Of a stretch of 64,000 nt of DNA, positions 1 to 10,050 are shown in pieces. Each line of letters starts with the position of its first letter. The stretch's first letter is position 1. Both the position numbers and the translations under genes were made by a program. A model generated the notes under the pieces. That model was not told the DNA's origin. It ran no database searches and was given only the letters and a program-made list of their open reading frames with translations. The stretch is from the NCBI GenBank assembly GCA_036154955.1, contig JAYZWL010000088.1, positions 1-64,000 on the forward strand, given 5' to 3'. The DNA is from Albimonas sp036154955. GTDB lineage: Bacteria; Pseudomonadota; Alphaproteobacteria; Rhodobacterales; Rhodobacteraceae.

Positions 1-292
1 CGCCTTCGCCGCCGCCAAGTTCGGCCTGCGCGCCGTCGCCCAGGCCGCGGCGCGGGAGCTGGGGCCGAAGGGCATCCATGTCGCGCATCTGGTCATCGAC
101 GCGGGCGTGGACACCGAATTCGTGCGCAACCGCATCGCCGAACGCGAGGGCCCGGAGGCGCTGGAGACCCTCGCCCCCGACAGGCTGATGACCCCGGCCT
201 CGGTCGGCGAGACCTACTGGCGGCTCTATTCCCAGAGCCGCGACGCCTGGACCTTCGAAACTGAAATCCGCCCCTATGGCGAGAAGTGGTGA
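1..292 (+). CDS. SDR-family oxidoreductase, C-terminal part (5' end outside window)
   Basis: This is the last 96 or so codons of a short-chain dehydrogenase/reductase, read in the frame that begins at base 2. The visible start of the fragment (AFAAAKFGLRAVAQAAAREL) is the helix that carries the catalytic Lys of the YxxxK motif. GPKGIHV follows, which is the usual SDR strand leading into the substrate loop. The Rossmann N-terminus lies upstream, so cofactor preference cannot be judged. The stop codon at 290-292 lies 5 bases before the next gene's ATG, so the two are probably co-transcribed. The substrate is unknown. The clustering suggests a role in the adjoining CoA-thioester pathway. Confidence 0.85.
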   Translation, partial: AFAAAKFGLRAVAQAAARELGPKGIHVAHLVIDAGVDTEFVRNRIAEREGPEALETLAPDRLMTPASVGETYWRLYSQSRDAWTFETEIRPYGEKW

Positions 293-297
293 CCCTT

Positions 298-900
298 ATG
301 AAGCCCGTTGAGTTCCTGTTCGATTTCGGCAGCCCCAACGCCTATTTCGTGCATCGCGTCCTGCCCGGCCTCGCCGCCGACGCCGGGGTGGAGGTGACCT
401 ACGTTCCGATCCTGCTGGGGGGCGTGTTCAAGGCCACCGGCAACGTCTCGCCGGTCCAGGCCTTCGCCCATATCCCCGCCAAGCTGGCCTATCAGGGCAG
501 GGAGATGGAGCGGTTCGTCGCCCGCCACGGCCTGACCGCCTATCGCCGGAACCCGCATTTTCCGGTCAACACGCTGGGCGTGATGCGGGGCGTGTTCGCG
601 GCGAAGCGCATGGGCGTGTTCGAGCCCTATGTGGAGGCGGTCTACGCCGCGATGTGGGAGCTGGGGCTTAAGATGGACGACCCCGAGGTCGTCGTGGCGA
701 CGCTGGACGCCGCGGGGCTGGACGGCGCGGGACTGATGGCGCTGGCGCAGGACCCGGAGGTGAAGGCGGAGCTGGTCGCCGCCACCTCGGCCGCGGTGGA
801 GCGGGGCTGCTTCGGCTCCCCCACCCTGTTCGTCGGCGAGGAGATGTGGTTCGGCAAGGAGCACATGGCCGAAGCCGTCGCCTTCGCCGCCGAGGGCTGA
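298..900 (+). CDS. 2-hydroxychromene-2-carboxylate isomerase-like protein (DsbA / GST-kappa fold)
   Basis: The 200-residue product opens with MKPVEFLFDFGSPNAYFVHR, the N-terminal thioredoxin strand of the HCCA isomerase/GST-kappa family. Ser12 stands where these enzymes bind glutathione instead of using a CxxC pair. The C-terminal GCFGSPTLFVGEEMWFGKEH is the conserved cis-Pro segment. Family members isomerise hydroxychromene carboxylates in naphthalene breakdown, but many relatives in acyl-CoA clusters have unknown substrates, and no ring-cleavage genes lie nearby. In-frame GTGs at 286 and 289 overlap the previous stop. The ATG at 298 is preferred because the family's first strand starts there. 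Glutathione-dependent isomerisation is an inference from the fold. Confidence 0.8.
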   Translation: MKPVEFLFDFGSPNAYFVHRVLPGLAADAGVEVTYVPILLGGVFKATGNVSPVQAFAHIPAKLAYQGREMERFVARHGLTAYRRNPHFPVNTLGVMRGVFAAKRMGVFEPYVEAVYAAMWELGLKMDDPEVVVATLDAAGLDGAGLMALAQDPEVKAELVAATSAAVERGCFGSPTLFVGEEMWFGKEHMAEAVAFAAEG

Positions 901-955
901 CCCGCCCGCCGCGGTCTTCGCCCGACCGCTCCGCCCGACCGCTCCGTCCGGGGGC

Positions 956-976
956 GCCCCGGGCCTGCCCCGGGGC
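956..976. repeat. Dispersed palindrome GCCCCGGG-N5-CCCGGGGC, copy 1
   Basis: Eight-base arms (956-963 and 969-976) flank the spacer CCTGC. The same element recurs at 5480, 15290, 15336, 18288, 18336 and 24726, always between genes. It is REP-like or terminator-like. A half-copy follows at about 1001-1010. Confidence 0.7.
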
Positions 977-1213
977 CTCTCCGCGCGCTCCGCCGTCGCG
1001 AGGCCCCGGGAAGACGGCGCGAACCGACGCGGACGCCGCGCCGCGCCGCGCCAGGCTGCGCCCTCGCGACATTCCCGCGCGTATGTCGCGCTTGCGCGCC
1101 GCGCCGACTTGCCCCAAGGTTCCCTTACGATCTCGGACCCGCCGCTCGACGCAAGCCAGCGCCGCAGGCGGGTCGGGTATGGTCGCCCCCGCCCTCGCCG
1201 CCCGTGCGGTCGC

Positions 1214-1242
1214 TTGACCGCGGGGCTTCGGAGGCCTAACAA
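1214..1242 (+). promoter_or_regulatory. Promoter of the acyl-CoA dehydrogenase gene
   Basis: TTGACC (1214-1219) and TAACAA (1237-1242) are separated by 17 bp, a near-consensus sigma70-type arrangement in otherwise very GC-rich DNA. The operator begins immediately downstream, over the expected transcription start. Confidence 0.55.
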
Positions 1243-1260
1243 TCCTGACAACGGTCAGGA
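1243..1260. promoter_or_regulatory. TetR operator candidate, site 1 (CTGAC-N4-GTCAG)
   Basis: TCCTGACAACGGTCAGGA is a perfect 18-bp inverted repeat with a 4-bp spacer (core 1245-1258). It covers the predicted start of transcription for the acyl-CoA dehydrogenase. The same 14-bp core occurs at 2923, 8618, 8736 and 10823. The likely ligand is the TetR protein encoded at 10051-10728. Confidence 0.7.
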
Positions 1261-1521
1261 CAAGCGCGGCGCAAGCCAACGACGCCGCGCGATCGGGAGG
1301 ATCGGGAATGACGCTTGGGTTCGGCCGCTTCGGTCCGACCGCCGGCGCGCCGCGCGCCGCCTTCGCCCCCGGGGCCGCCCCGGCGACGCGTCGCTCCCCG
1401 TTTTCGCCTCCCCCCGCCCGACTTTCCGCCCTGCCCCGCGCCTCGCGCGGAGCGCGGCGCCGCACGACGTTCGCCGCCCCCTGACCGGGGCGCCCCGCCC
1501 ATCCCCCCGAAAGGATCGACC

Positions 1522-2835
<1,314 letters not shown>

Positions 2836-2859
2836 GCCCGGGCTTCGGCCGATGACATG

Positions 2860-2885
2860 ACGGGGCGCCCCACCGGGCGCCCCGT
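2860..2885 (+). terminator. Hairpin after the acyl-CoA dehydrogenase gene
   Basis: ACGGGGCGCCC (2860-2870), the loop CACC and the perfect complement (2875-2885) form an 11-bp stem 25 bases after the stop codon. No U-tract follows, as is usual in very GC-rich genomes. Confidence 0.55.
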
Positions 2886-2922
2886 TCGCGTTCCGGAGGG
2901 GACGATCCCGAATCCTTGCGCC

Positions 2923-2936
2923 CTGACATGCGTCAG
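2923..2936. promoter_or_regulatory. TetR operator candidate, site 2 (CTGAC-N4-GTCAG)
   Basis: CTGACATGCGTCAG is a perfect 10-base palindrome with spacer ATGC, 141 bp upstream of the fused CoA-transferase gene. It has the same core as sites 1, 3, 4 and 5. I see no clear -35/-10 pair around this copy. Confidence 0.65.
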
Positions 2937-3077
2937 CGCAGCATGCTTCCGCGCGAAACGCACCCGGCGGGCGCAAGCGCAGGGCGACCGAACCGGATGA
3001 AAATACGAAAAGACCACACAGGGAGGGCCGCCGCGCGCCGCCTCGACGGCGCGGCCCGCGGCCGGAAAGGTGACGAG

Positions 3078-5414
3078 ATGACGGACGCGACCGGACCGCT
3101 CGCGGGCTACCGCGTGACCGAGATCGCCGGCGGCGTCGGCGGGGCCTGGGCCGGGGCGCTGCTGGCCCGGCTGGGCGCGGAGGTTCTGGTGCTGGAGCCC
3201 GAGGGCGGCGACCCGCTGCGCCGCCGGCGCGAGGATCCCGACGCGCCGGAGACCGAGGGCCTGCTGCACGCCTGGCTCTCCGCCGGCAAGCGCCGCATCG
3301 CGCGGGCGGAGGCGGAGGACGCCGCGGCCGACTCGGATCTGGTGATCTTCGGGGAGGAGGCCCCGCGCGAGCCCCTGAACGCCCGGCCCCGCCTCGCCAC
3401 CGTCGACCTGACCTGGTTCGGACCGCGGGGGCCGCGCGGGGCCTGGCGGGGCGCCGACCTCGCCGTGCAGGCGCTGACCGGCATGATCCACGCCTGCGGG
3501 CCGAAGGACGGGCCGCCCCAGCAGCTCGGCGACCTTCAGGCCGCGATGATCGGCGGGGTCGCCGCGGCGACCGCCGGCATGGCCGCGATCTATTCCGGGC
3601 GCGGGCATCGGCTGGCGGAGGTCTCGATCCTCGAATCCTGCCTGGTGCTGTCGGATCTCCAGATCAACGACGCCCAGTCGCTCGGCCGTCCCTGCCCGCG
3701 CGAGGGGGTGAACCGGTTTCACCCGACCTGCCCCGTGTCCATCCACCGCTGCAAGTCCGGCTGGCTGGGGGTCACCTGCATCACGCTCGACCAGTGGACC
3801 GGGTTCTGCGAGATGCTCGGGCGGCCGGACCTGGCGGGCGACCCGCGCATGGCGACCATCCACCTGCGTTCGGACCATGCCGACGAGATCGAGGCCGCCA
3901 TCGACGCCCGTTTCCCCGAACGCACGGCCGAGGACTGGGCGGCGATGGGCCGCCGGCTGAAGGTGCCCTGCGTGGTGGTTCCGGACGCGGGCGGGCTGCT
4001 GTCGCATCCGGTGTTCGCGGCCCGCGGCTCCTTCGCGCCGGTTCCCGGGACCGGCGCCGCGGGCCCGGCCTCCCCCCTGCGGGTCGCCGCGCCCGGCGGA
4101 CCGGGGGAGGCGCCCTGCGCGCCCGGGCCCGCCGATCCGCTGGCGCCGCTGGCGGGCCTCAGGGTCGCGGATTTCTCCATGGGCTGGGCGGGGCCGCTCG
4201 CCACCCGGATCCTCGCCGACCTCGGGGCCGAGGTCATCAAGATCGAGGCCGGGCGCTATCCCGACTGGTGGCGCGGCACGCTTTGGGACGCGGACTCCAT
4301 CGCCGCCGCGCAATACGAGACCTCCCGCCGCTTCGCCGCGGTGAACCGCAACAAGGCCAGCGTCTCCTTCGACCTGACCACGGAGGCGGGCAAGGCGCTG
4401 GCCCGCGACCTGGTGGCGAAGTCCCACGCGGTGATCGAGAACCACGCCGCCGGGGTCATGTCCCGGCTGGGCATGGGCTGGGAGGCGCTGTCGGCGGGGC
4501 GCGAGGACCTGGTGATGCTGTCGATGTCGGCCTTCGGGACCGGCAACGCCTGGTCCGACACCCGCGCCTACGGCTCGACGCTGGAGCAGGGGTCCGGCCT
4601 GCCCAGCTTCCGCGGCGCGCCGGACGGTCCGCCGACCATGGGGCATATCGCCTATGGCGACCCGGTCGGAGGCGTGCATGGCGCGGCCTGCCTGCTGGCG
4701 GCCCTGATCCATCGCAAGCGGACCGGGCGCGGGCAGTGGATGAACGTGAGCCAGTGCGAATGCCTGCTGCCGTTCAACGCGCCCGGCGTGCTGGTCCGCT
4801 CCGCCACGGGGCGGGAGCCGGCGCGGCGGCGCAACGGCCATGTCGCGATGTCGCCGCACGGCATCTTCCCCGCCGCGGGCGACGACGCCTGGATCGCCAT
4901 CGCCGCCCCGGACGACGCCTCGTGGCGGGCGCTGGCGGGGGCGATGGGGCGCGCGGACCTCGCCGCCGCCCATCCCGACCTGCCCGCAAGGCGCGCCGCG
5001 GAGGCGGAGATCGAGGCGGCGATCGCCGCCTTCAGCGCCGGGAAGGACGCCGAGGCGCTGGCCGGGGCGCTGCAGGCGAAGGGCGTGATCGCGGCCCCGG
5101 TGCTCAAGCCCGAGGCGGTGATCGAGGACCCGCATCTGGACGCCTGCGGGGCCTATGTCGACCTGTTGCGCCCCCATATCGCCCCGCAGCGCCAGTTCGC
5201 GCTGTCCTGGACGGTGGACGGCGCCCGCGCCCGGCTGCGCGGCCCGGCGCCGCTGCTGGGGGCGGAGACGGCGGAGGTGCTGTCGCGGGTGCTGGGCCGC
5301 GGAGCCGCGGATTACGCGGCGCTGGTCGAGCGCGGCGTCATCTCCCTCCGCCCCACCGCGCTGCGCGGCGCGACGCCGGCGGCGGCGCCGGCGGCGGAGG
5401 TCGCGGGCGAGTGA
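3078..5414 (+). CDS. Fused double family III (CaiB/BaiF) CoA-transferase
   Basis: The 778-residue chain contains two CaiB/BaiF modules. The first (about 1-345) begins GYRVTEIAGGVGGAWAGALLARLGAEVLVLEP. The second (about 353-775) begins LAGLRVADFSMGWAGPLATRILADLGAEVIKIEA. The second keeps the expected catalytic Asp at residue 528 (AYGDPVGGVHGA), 16 positions before the LLAAL helix end. The first module has no Asp at the equivalent place (LGDLQAAMIGG is offset by four). The chain therefore probably works as a fused active/inactive pair that transfers CoA between carboxylic acids without free acyl-CoA hydrolysis. The start ATG 3078 follows AAAGGTGACGAG. TetR site 2 lies upstream and a convergent SDR lies downstream. 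Confidence 0.88.
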   Translation: MTDATGPLAGYRVTEIAGGVGGAWAGALLARLGAEVLVLEPEGGDPLRRRREDPDAPETEGLLHAWLSAGKRRIARAEAEDAAADSDLVIFGEEAPREPLNARPRLATVDLTWFGPRGPRGAWRGADLAVQALTGMIHACGPKDGPPQQLGDLQAAMIGGVAAATAGMAAIYSGRGHRLAEVSILESCLVLSDLQINDAQSLGRPCPREGVNRFHPTCPVSIHRCKSGWLGVTCITLDQWTGFCEMLGRPDLAGDPRMATIHLRSDHADEIEAAIDARFPERTAEDWAAMGRRLKVPCVVVPDAGGLLSHPVFAARGSFAPVPGTGAAGPASPLRVAAPGGPGEAPCAPGPADPLAPLAGLRVADFSMGWAGPLATRILADLGAEVIKIEAGRYPDWWRGTLWDADSIAAAQYETSRRFAAVNRNKASVSFDLTTEAGKALARDLVAKSHAVIENHAAGVMSRLGMGWEALSAGREDLVMLSMSAFGTGNAWSDTRAYGSTLEQGSGLPSFRGAPDGPPTMGHIAYGDPVGGVHGAACLLAALIHRKRTGRGQWMNVSQCECLLPFNAPGVLVRSATGREPARRRNGHVAMSPHGIFPAAGDDAWIAIAAPDDASWRALAGAMGRADLAAAHPDLPARRAAEAEIEAAIAAFSAGKDAEALAGALQAKGVIAAPVLKPEAVIEDPHLDACGAYVDLLRPHIAPQRQFALSWTVDGARARLRGPAPLLGAETAEVLSRVLGRGAADYAALVERGVISLRPTALRGATPAAAPAAEVAGE

Positions 5415-5479
5415 CACCGGCGGGAGGCGCGGGCGCCCTCCCGCGCCTTCCCGCTACCGCGCGCCCGCGCCCCATTGGC

Positions 5480-5504
5480 GCGCCCCGGGCTTGACCCGGG
5501 GCGC
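5480..5504. repeat. Dispersed palindrome, copy 2
   Basis: GCGCCCCGGG-CTTGA-CCCGGGGCGC has ten-base perfect arms. It lies between the convergent genes ending at 5414 and 5561 and could act as a bidirectional terminator. Confidence 0.7.
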
Positions 5505-5560
5505 CCTTTCGGATCCGAAGCGCCGCAAGGGCGAGCCGTCCGCCGCCCGCCCCGCGCCGT

Positions 5561-6340
5561 TCAGGCCGGTTTCGCCAGCGGGTTGAAGCGCCGGTTCAGC
5601 TTGCGCATGCCCCCCAGCCAGCGGTCGTAGTCCGAGGTCTTGCGGCGCATGTACTCCAGCACCTCGGGATGGGGCAGCACGAGGAAGGTCTCGGCCTCGA
5701 TCGCCTTCAGGCAGGCCTCGGCCACCGGCTCGGGCTCGATCAGCCCGTTGACGGCGGCCACCCCGTCCTCCTTGCCCTTGATCATGTTGGTGTTCACCGC
5801 CTGCGGGCACAGGACCGAGACCTTGATCCCCTGGTCCCCGTAGGTCAGCGAGATCCACTCCGCGAAAGCCACCGCGGCATGCTTGGTCACCGCGTAGGGG
5901 GCCGAGCCCACCTGGCTCAGCAGCCCCGCCGCCGAGGCGGTGTTGAGGAAATAGCCGCCGCCGCGCGCGATCATCCGCGGGGCGAGGTGCCGGGCGGCCC
6001 AGATATGGGCCATGACGTTGATCTTCCAGATCTTGTCCCAGGCCTCGTCCGGCACCTCCGGCCCGCCGCGCATGGAGATGCCGGCGTTGCAGCAGAAGAG
6101 GTCGATGGGCCCGATCTCGGTCTCCACCTGCTCGATCAGGGCGCCGGTCGCGGCCTCGTCGGCCACGTCGAGCCGCAGGCCCACGCCCCCGACCTCGGCC
6201 GCGGTCTGCTTGGCGCCCAGCTCGTCGATATCGACGCAGACCACGGTCTTGGCCCCCGCCTCCCCGAAGCGGCGGGCCAGCGCCCGACCGATGCCGCCCG
6301 CGGCGCCGGTGACGACGACGATCCTGTCCTGCACATCCAT
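5561..6340 (-). CDS. SDR-family oxidoreductase
   Basis: This is a 259-residue classical short-chain dehydrogenase/reductase. The cofactor motif TGAAGGIG spans residues 11-18. An acidic VDID at the end of beta-2 favours NAD(H). CNAG is present, and the catalytic Tyr149 and Lys153 lie in SAPYAVTKH. The C-terminal tail (EYMRRKTSDYDRWLGGMRKLNRR) is long and basic, as in SDRs annotated near acyl-CoA dehydrogenases, but the substrate cannot be named. It is the last gene of the minus-strand run 8572 to 5561, behind the second SDR (25 bp gap), so it is probably in the operon controlled by TetR site 3. It would oxidise or reduce a hydroxy/keto intermediate. Confidence 0.85.
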   Translation of the reverse strand: MDVQDRIVVVTGAAGGIGRALARRFGEAGAKTVVCVDIDELGAKQTAAEVGGVGLRLDVADEAATGALIEQVETEIGPIDLFCCNAGISMRGGPEVPDEAWDKIWKINVMAHIWAARHLAPRMIARGGGYFLNTASAAGLLSQVGSAPYAVTKHAAVAFAEWISLTYGDQGIKVSVLCPQAVNTNMIKGKEDGVAAVNGLIEPEPVAEACLKAIEAETFLVLPHPEVLEYMRRKTSDYDRWLGGMRKLNRRFNPLAKPA

Positions 6341-6365
6341 GACGCTCTCCCTCCCCCTTCGGCCC

Positions 6366-7145
6366 TCAGGCCCACATGTTGGTGCCGCCGCAGACGGTCA
6401 GCGCCTGCCCGGTCATGTATTTGCTGGCGTCGGAGGCGAGGAACACCGCCACGCCGCCGAAATCGTCCGGCGTGCCCAGCCGGCGCAGCGGGATCTGGGA
6501 ATTGGCCCGCGCCTCCGCCTCCGGATTGTCCCACAGGGCGCGGGCGAAGTCGGTGCGGATCAGGCCCGGGCAGATGGCGTTGGCGCGCACGCCCTGCGGC
6601 CCGAACTCGTCGGCGAGGTTCCGCACCAGTCCGATCAGCGCCAGCTTGGAGACGCCATAGAGCCCCAGCGTCGCCGACGGCTTGAACGCCCCCACCGAGG
6701 AGGTGAACATCATCGACCCGCCGCCGCGCGCGATCATGTCCCCGACGACCAGCCGCGCCAGCCACAGGTTGGACTGGACGTTGGTGGCCATGGTCTTCTC
6801 ATAGGCCGCGTCCGGGATTTCGGAGATCTTGCCGTAGTGGACGTTCACCCCGGCGTTGCCGACCACGATGTCGATGGGGCCGGCGAGCTTGCGGGTCTTG
6901 TCCACCAGCGCCTCCAGCTCCGCATGACGCCCAGCGTTGGCGGCCACCGCGTGCACCCGCTCCGCGCCGATGGCGGCGTTGATCTCGGCCGCGGCGGCGT
7001 CGAGCTGGTCCTGCTTGCGCGAGCTGATCACCACCGTCGCGCCATGGGCGGCCAGCGCCTCGGCCATGGCGCGGCCCATGCCCTTGGAGGCGCCGGTGAG
7101 CAGCGCGGTCTTGCCGGTCAGGTCGAAAAGGGTCGTGGTCACCAT
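6366..7145 (-). CDS. SDR-family oxidoreductase (3-oxoacyl-ACP reductase/gluconate 5-dehydrogenase-like)
   Basis: The 259-residue protein begins MVTTTLFDLTGKTALLTGAS. It has TGASKGMG, then SSRK after beta-2 (a basic residue that suggests NADP(H)), NAG, and the catalytic Tyr163/Lys167 in LYGVSKLAL. The C-terminus (FLASDASKYMTGQALTVCGG) is the standard tetrameric SDR ending. The ATG at 7145 is preceded by GGGAGGAGAACCCC, a strong ribosome site. It lies between the 3-hydroxyacyl-CoA dehydrogenase gene and the other SDR on the same strand. Two SDRs with opposite cofactor signatures in one operon could invert or epimerise a hydroxyl through a keto form (inference). Confidence 0.87.
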   Translation of the reverse strand: MVTTTLFDLTGKTALLTGASKGMGRAMAEALAAHGATVVISSRKQDQLDAAAAEINAAIGAERVHAVAANAGRHAELEALVDKTRKLAGPIDIVVGNAGVNVHYGKISEIPDAAYEKTMATNVQSNLWLARLVVGDMIARGGGSMMFTSSVGAFKPSATLGLYGVSKLALIGLVRNLADEFGPQGVRANAICPGLIRTDFARALWDNPEAEARANSQIPLRRLGTPDDFGGVAVFLASDASKYMTGQALTVCGGTNMWA

Positions 7146-7264
7146 GGGGTTCTCCTCCCGCAGGGTCCGGCCCCGCCGCGTGGACCGCGGTCGCTCCTCC
7201 ACGGTCGGGGGAGGGGATGCCGGAGAAAGACGGGCCGGGACGCGCGCGCCCCGGCCCCGATGGA

Positions 7265-8572
<1,308 letters not shown>

Positions 8573-8617
8573 GGAACCTCTCCGTATTGCGGCGCCCCGC
8601 GGGGGGCTCCTCCCGTA

Positions 8618-8631
8618 CTGACGGATGTCAG
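8618..8631. promoter_or_regulatory. TetR operator candidate, site 3
   Basis: CTGACGGATGTCAG is placed just downstream of the minus-strand -10 element and 46 bp before the 3-hydroxyacyl-CoA dehydrogenase start. It shares the core of sites 1, 2, 4 and 5. Confidence 0.7.
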
Positions 8632-8700
8632 CCCTACGCCTAGCGCGACCGGCGGGCAAGCGGCTTGCGCCGAGCGCAGGCGACGGCCGGAACCGGGCGA

Positions 8701-8749
8701 TTGACGCCGCGGCCGGGGGCGGACTAGCCTCCGCCCTGACGGTCGTCAG
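8701..8749 (+). promoter_or_regulatory. Promoter and TetR operator candidate, site 4, of the kinase gene
   Basis: TTGACG (8701-8706), an 18-bp spacer and TAGCCT (8725-8730) are followed by CTGACGGTCGTCAG (8736-8749). This is the same layout as at site 1, with the palindrome over the predicted transcription start. Confidence 0.65.
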
Positions 8750-8843
8750 CACGGCGGCCGCGACCGGAACCACCGGCAGCGCGGCGCGACAGAGACGCCG
8801 GCGCCGGCGCGCCCCGACCAAGGGCGCAAGGGAGGAACGACCG

Positions 8844-8891
8844 ATGACCACCCCCCAGGCGGCCCCGCGCCGCGCGGGCGCGCGCCCATGA
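8844..8891 (+). CDS. Possible 15-codon leader ORF coupled to the kinase gene
   Basis: ATG at 8844 is preceded by GGGAGGAACGACCG, the only strong ribosome site in this region. The frame encodes MTTPQAAPRRAGARP and stops at 8889-8891, overlapping the kinase ATG (ATGA). The kinase start itself has no ribosome site, so its translation probably depends on termination of this leader. The alternative is a sequencing frameshift that hides a longer kinase N-terminus, but the peptide has no recognisable content to support that. Confidence 0.4.
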   Translation: MTTPQAAPRRAGARP

Positions 8892-10000
8892 GCGGCTCGC
8901 CCTACGCCGTCACCGACCGGCCGGAGGTGATCGAGCCCCTGCCCGTCCACCGCTTCGACGCCGCCGCGCTGGCCGACTGGCTCTCCTCCCGCCTGCCCGG
9001 GGGCGCGGAGGGGCTGCAGGTGCGCCAGTTCCAGGGGGGCATGTCCAACCCCACCTTCCTGCTGACCCTGCCCGGAGGTCCGGGGGGCGAGGCCCGCTAC
9101 GTGCTGCGCAAGAAGCCGCCCGGCAAGCTGCTGCCCCGCGCCCATGCGGTGGACCGGGAGCATCGGGTGATGGCCGCGCTCGCCCCCACCCCGGTTCCGG
9201 TGCCGCGCATGGTCGCCTATTGCGACGATCCGGGCGTGATCGGGGCGGAGTTCTACGTGATGGAGCATCTGGCGGGCCGCATCATCCCGCCCCCCGCCAT
9301 GGACCCGGTGGCGCGGGCCGACCGGCCGGCGCTGGCCTTCGCGCTGGCCGACACGCTGGCGGACCTGCATGGCGTGGACTTCGCCGCCGTCGGGCTGGAC
9401 GATTTCGGCCGGCCGGAGGGCTATCTCGGCCGCCAGACCGCCCGCTGGGCCGGGCAGTACGAGCAGGGCAAGTCCGCCCTGCCCGCGGATTTCGACTACA
9501 CGCGCTTCGACTGGCTCCGCGACTGGCTGATGGAGCGCGCGCCCAAGGCGGCGGACGAGACCTCGATCGTCCATGGTGACTTCCGGCTGGGCAACATGGT
9601 GGTCCATCCGACCGAGCCGCGGGTGATCGGCGTGCTGGACTGGGAGCTGGCGACGCTGGGCCATCCGCTGGCCGATCTCGCCTATCTGTGCCTGCCCTGG
9701 CGCACGCCCGCGGACCTGCCCGGCGCGGTGGACCCTGCGGCGGCGGGCCTGCCGTCGGAGGCGGAGATGGTGGCGCGCTACTGCGCCCGCTCGGGCCGGG
9801 ACGGGATCCCGGGCTGGCCCCTCTATCTGGCCTTCGCCTGCTTCCGCTCCGCCGCCATCATCCAGGGGGTCGCGGCGCGGGCGGCGATGGGCAACGTCTC
9901 CTCCGCCTCGGCCGACCCGGTGGCCTTCGCGCATCGGGCCCGGAGGATCGCGGAGCAGGGGGCGGAGATCGCACGGGCCTTCGACGCAGGCGAAGCGTAG
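8888..10000 (+). CDS. APH-fold phosphotransferase, ACAD10/11 kinase-domain / LvaA type
   Basis: The 370-residue kinase matches the phosphotransferase domain that precedes the dehydrogenase domain in ACAD10/ACAD11. Visible features are VRQFQGGMSNPTFLL (nucleotide loop), YVLRKKPPGKLLPRAHAVDREHRV (the ATP-binding Lys region), the catalytic loop HGDFRLGN (His229, Asp231, Asn236) and the metal-binding DWE at 251-253. LvaA-type enzymes phosphorylate the 4-hydroxyl of hydroxyacyl-CoA so that an ACAD partner can remove phosphate and form an enoyl-CoA (established knowledge). The partner here would be the ACAD at 1522, which shares the operator motif. Antibiotic resistance is unlikely given this context. 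Confidence 0.88.
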   Translation: MSGSPYAVTDRPEVIEPLPVHRFDAAALADWLSSRLPGGAEGLQVRQFQGGMSNPTFLLTLPGGPGGEARYVLRKKPPGKLLPRAHAVDREHRVMAALAPTPVPVPRMVAYCDDPGVIGAEFYVMEHLAGRIIPPPAMDPVARADRPALAFALADTLADLHGVDFAAVGLDDFGRPEGYLGRQTARWAGQYEQGKSALPADFDYTRFDWLRDWLMERAPKAADETSIVHGDFRLGNMVVHPTEPRVIGVLDWELATLGHPLADLAYLCLPWRTPADLPGAVDPAAAGLPSEAEMVARYCARSGRDGIPGWPLYLAFACFRSAAIIQGVAARAAMGNVSSASADPVAFAHRARRIAEQGAEIARAFDAGEA

Positions 10001-10050
10001 GGGACCGGGGGGCGGAGGGGGCGGAGACGGGCCGCGCGACCGGCGCGGCC

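Larger units (their letters stand above)
901..1521. other. 621-bp intergenic region upstream of the acyl-CoA dehydrogenase
   Basis: No convincing gene is seen here. Open frames exist on both strands but read as GC-rich Arg/Pro/Ala composition without domain signatures. The region contains one dispersed palindrome (956-976), and then a good promoter (TTGACC at 1214-1219, 17 bp, TAACAA at 1237-1242) directly followed by an operator-like inverted repeat (1243-1260). The remaining 260 bases before the ATG would form an unusually long 5' leader in which I see no riboswitch. Confidence 0.6.
8573..8887. other. Divergent control region between the HADH operon and the kinase gene
   Basis: This 315-bp spacer holds two copies of CTGAC-N4-GTCAG, one at the start of each divergent transcript, and recognisable -35/-10 elements for both directions. 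A 15-codon reading frame with a strong ribosome site leads into the kinase gene. Nothing else is evident. Confidence 0.65.

Noticed and set aside
1315..1521. Upstream extension of the acyl-CoA dehydrogenase frame
   Set aside because: It adds 69 Pro/Arg-rich residues absent from the family, and a ribosome site is present just before ATG 1522.
8888..10000. Aminoglycoside resistance gene
   Set aside because: The fold is that of APH, but the sequence is of the ACAD10/11 kinase branch and the surroundings are purely acyl-CoA metabolism.
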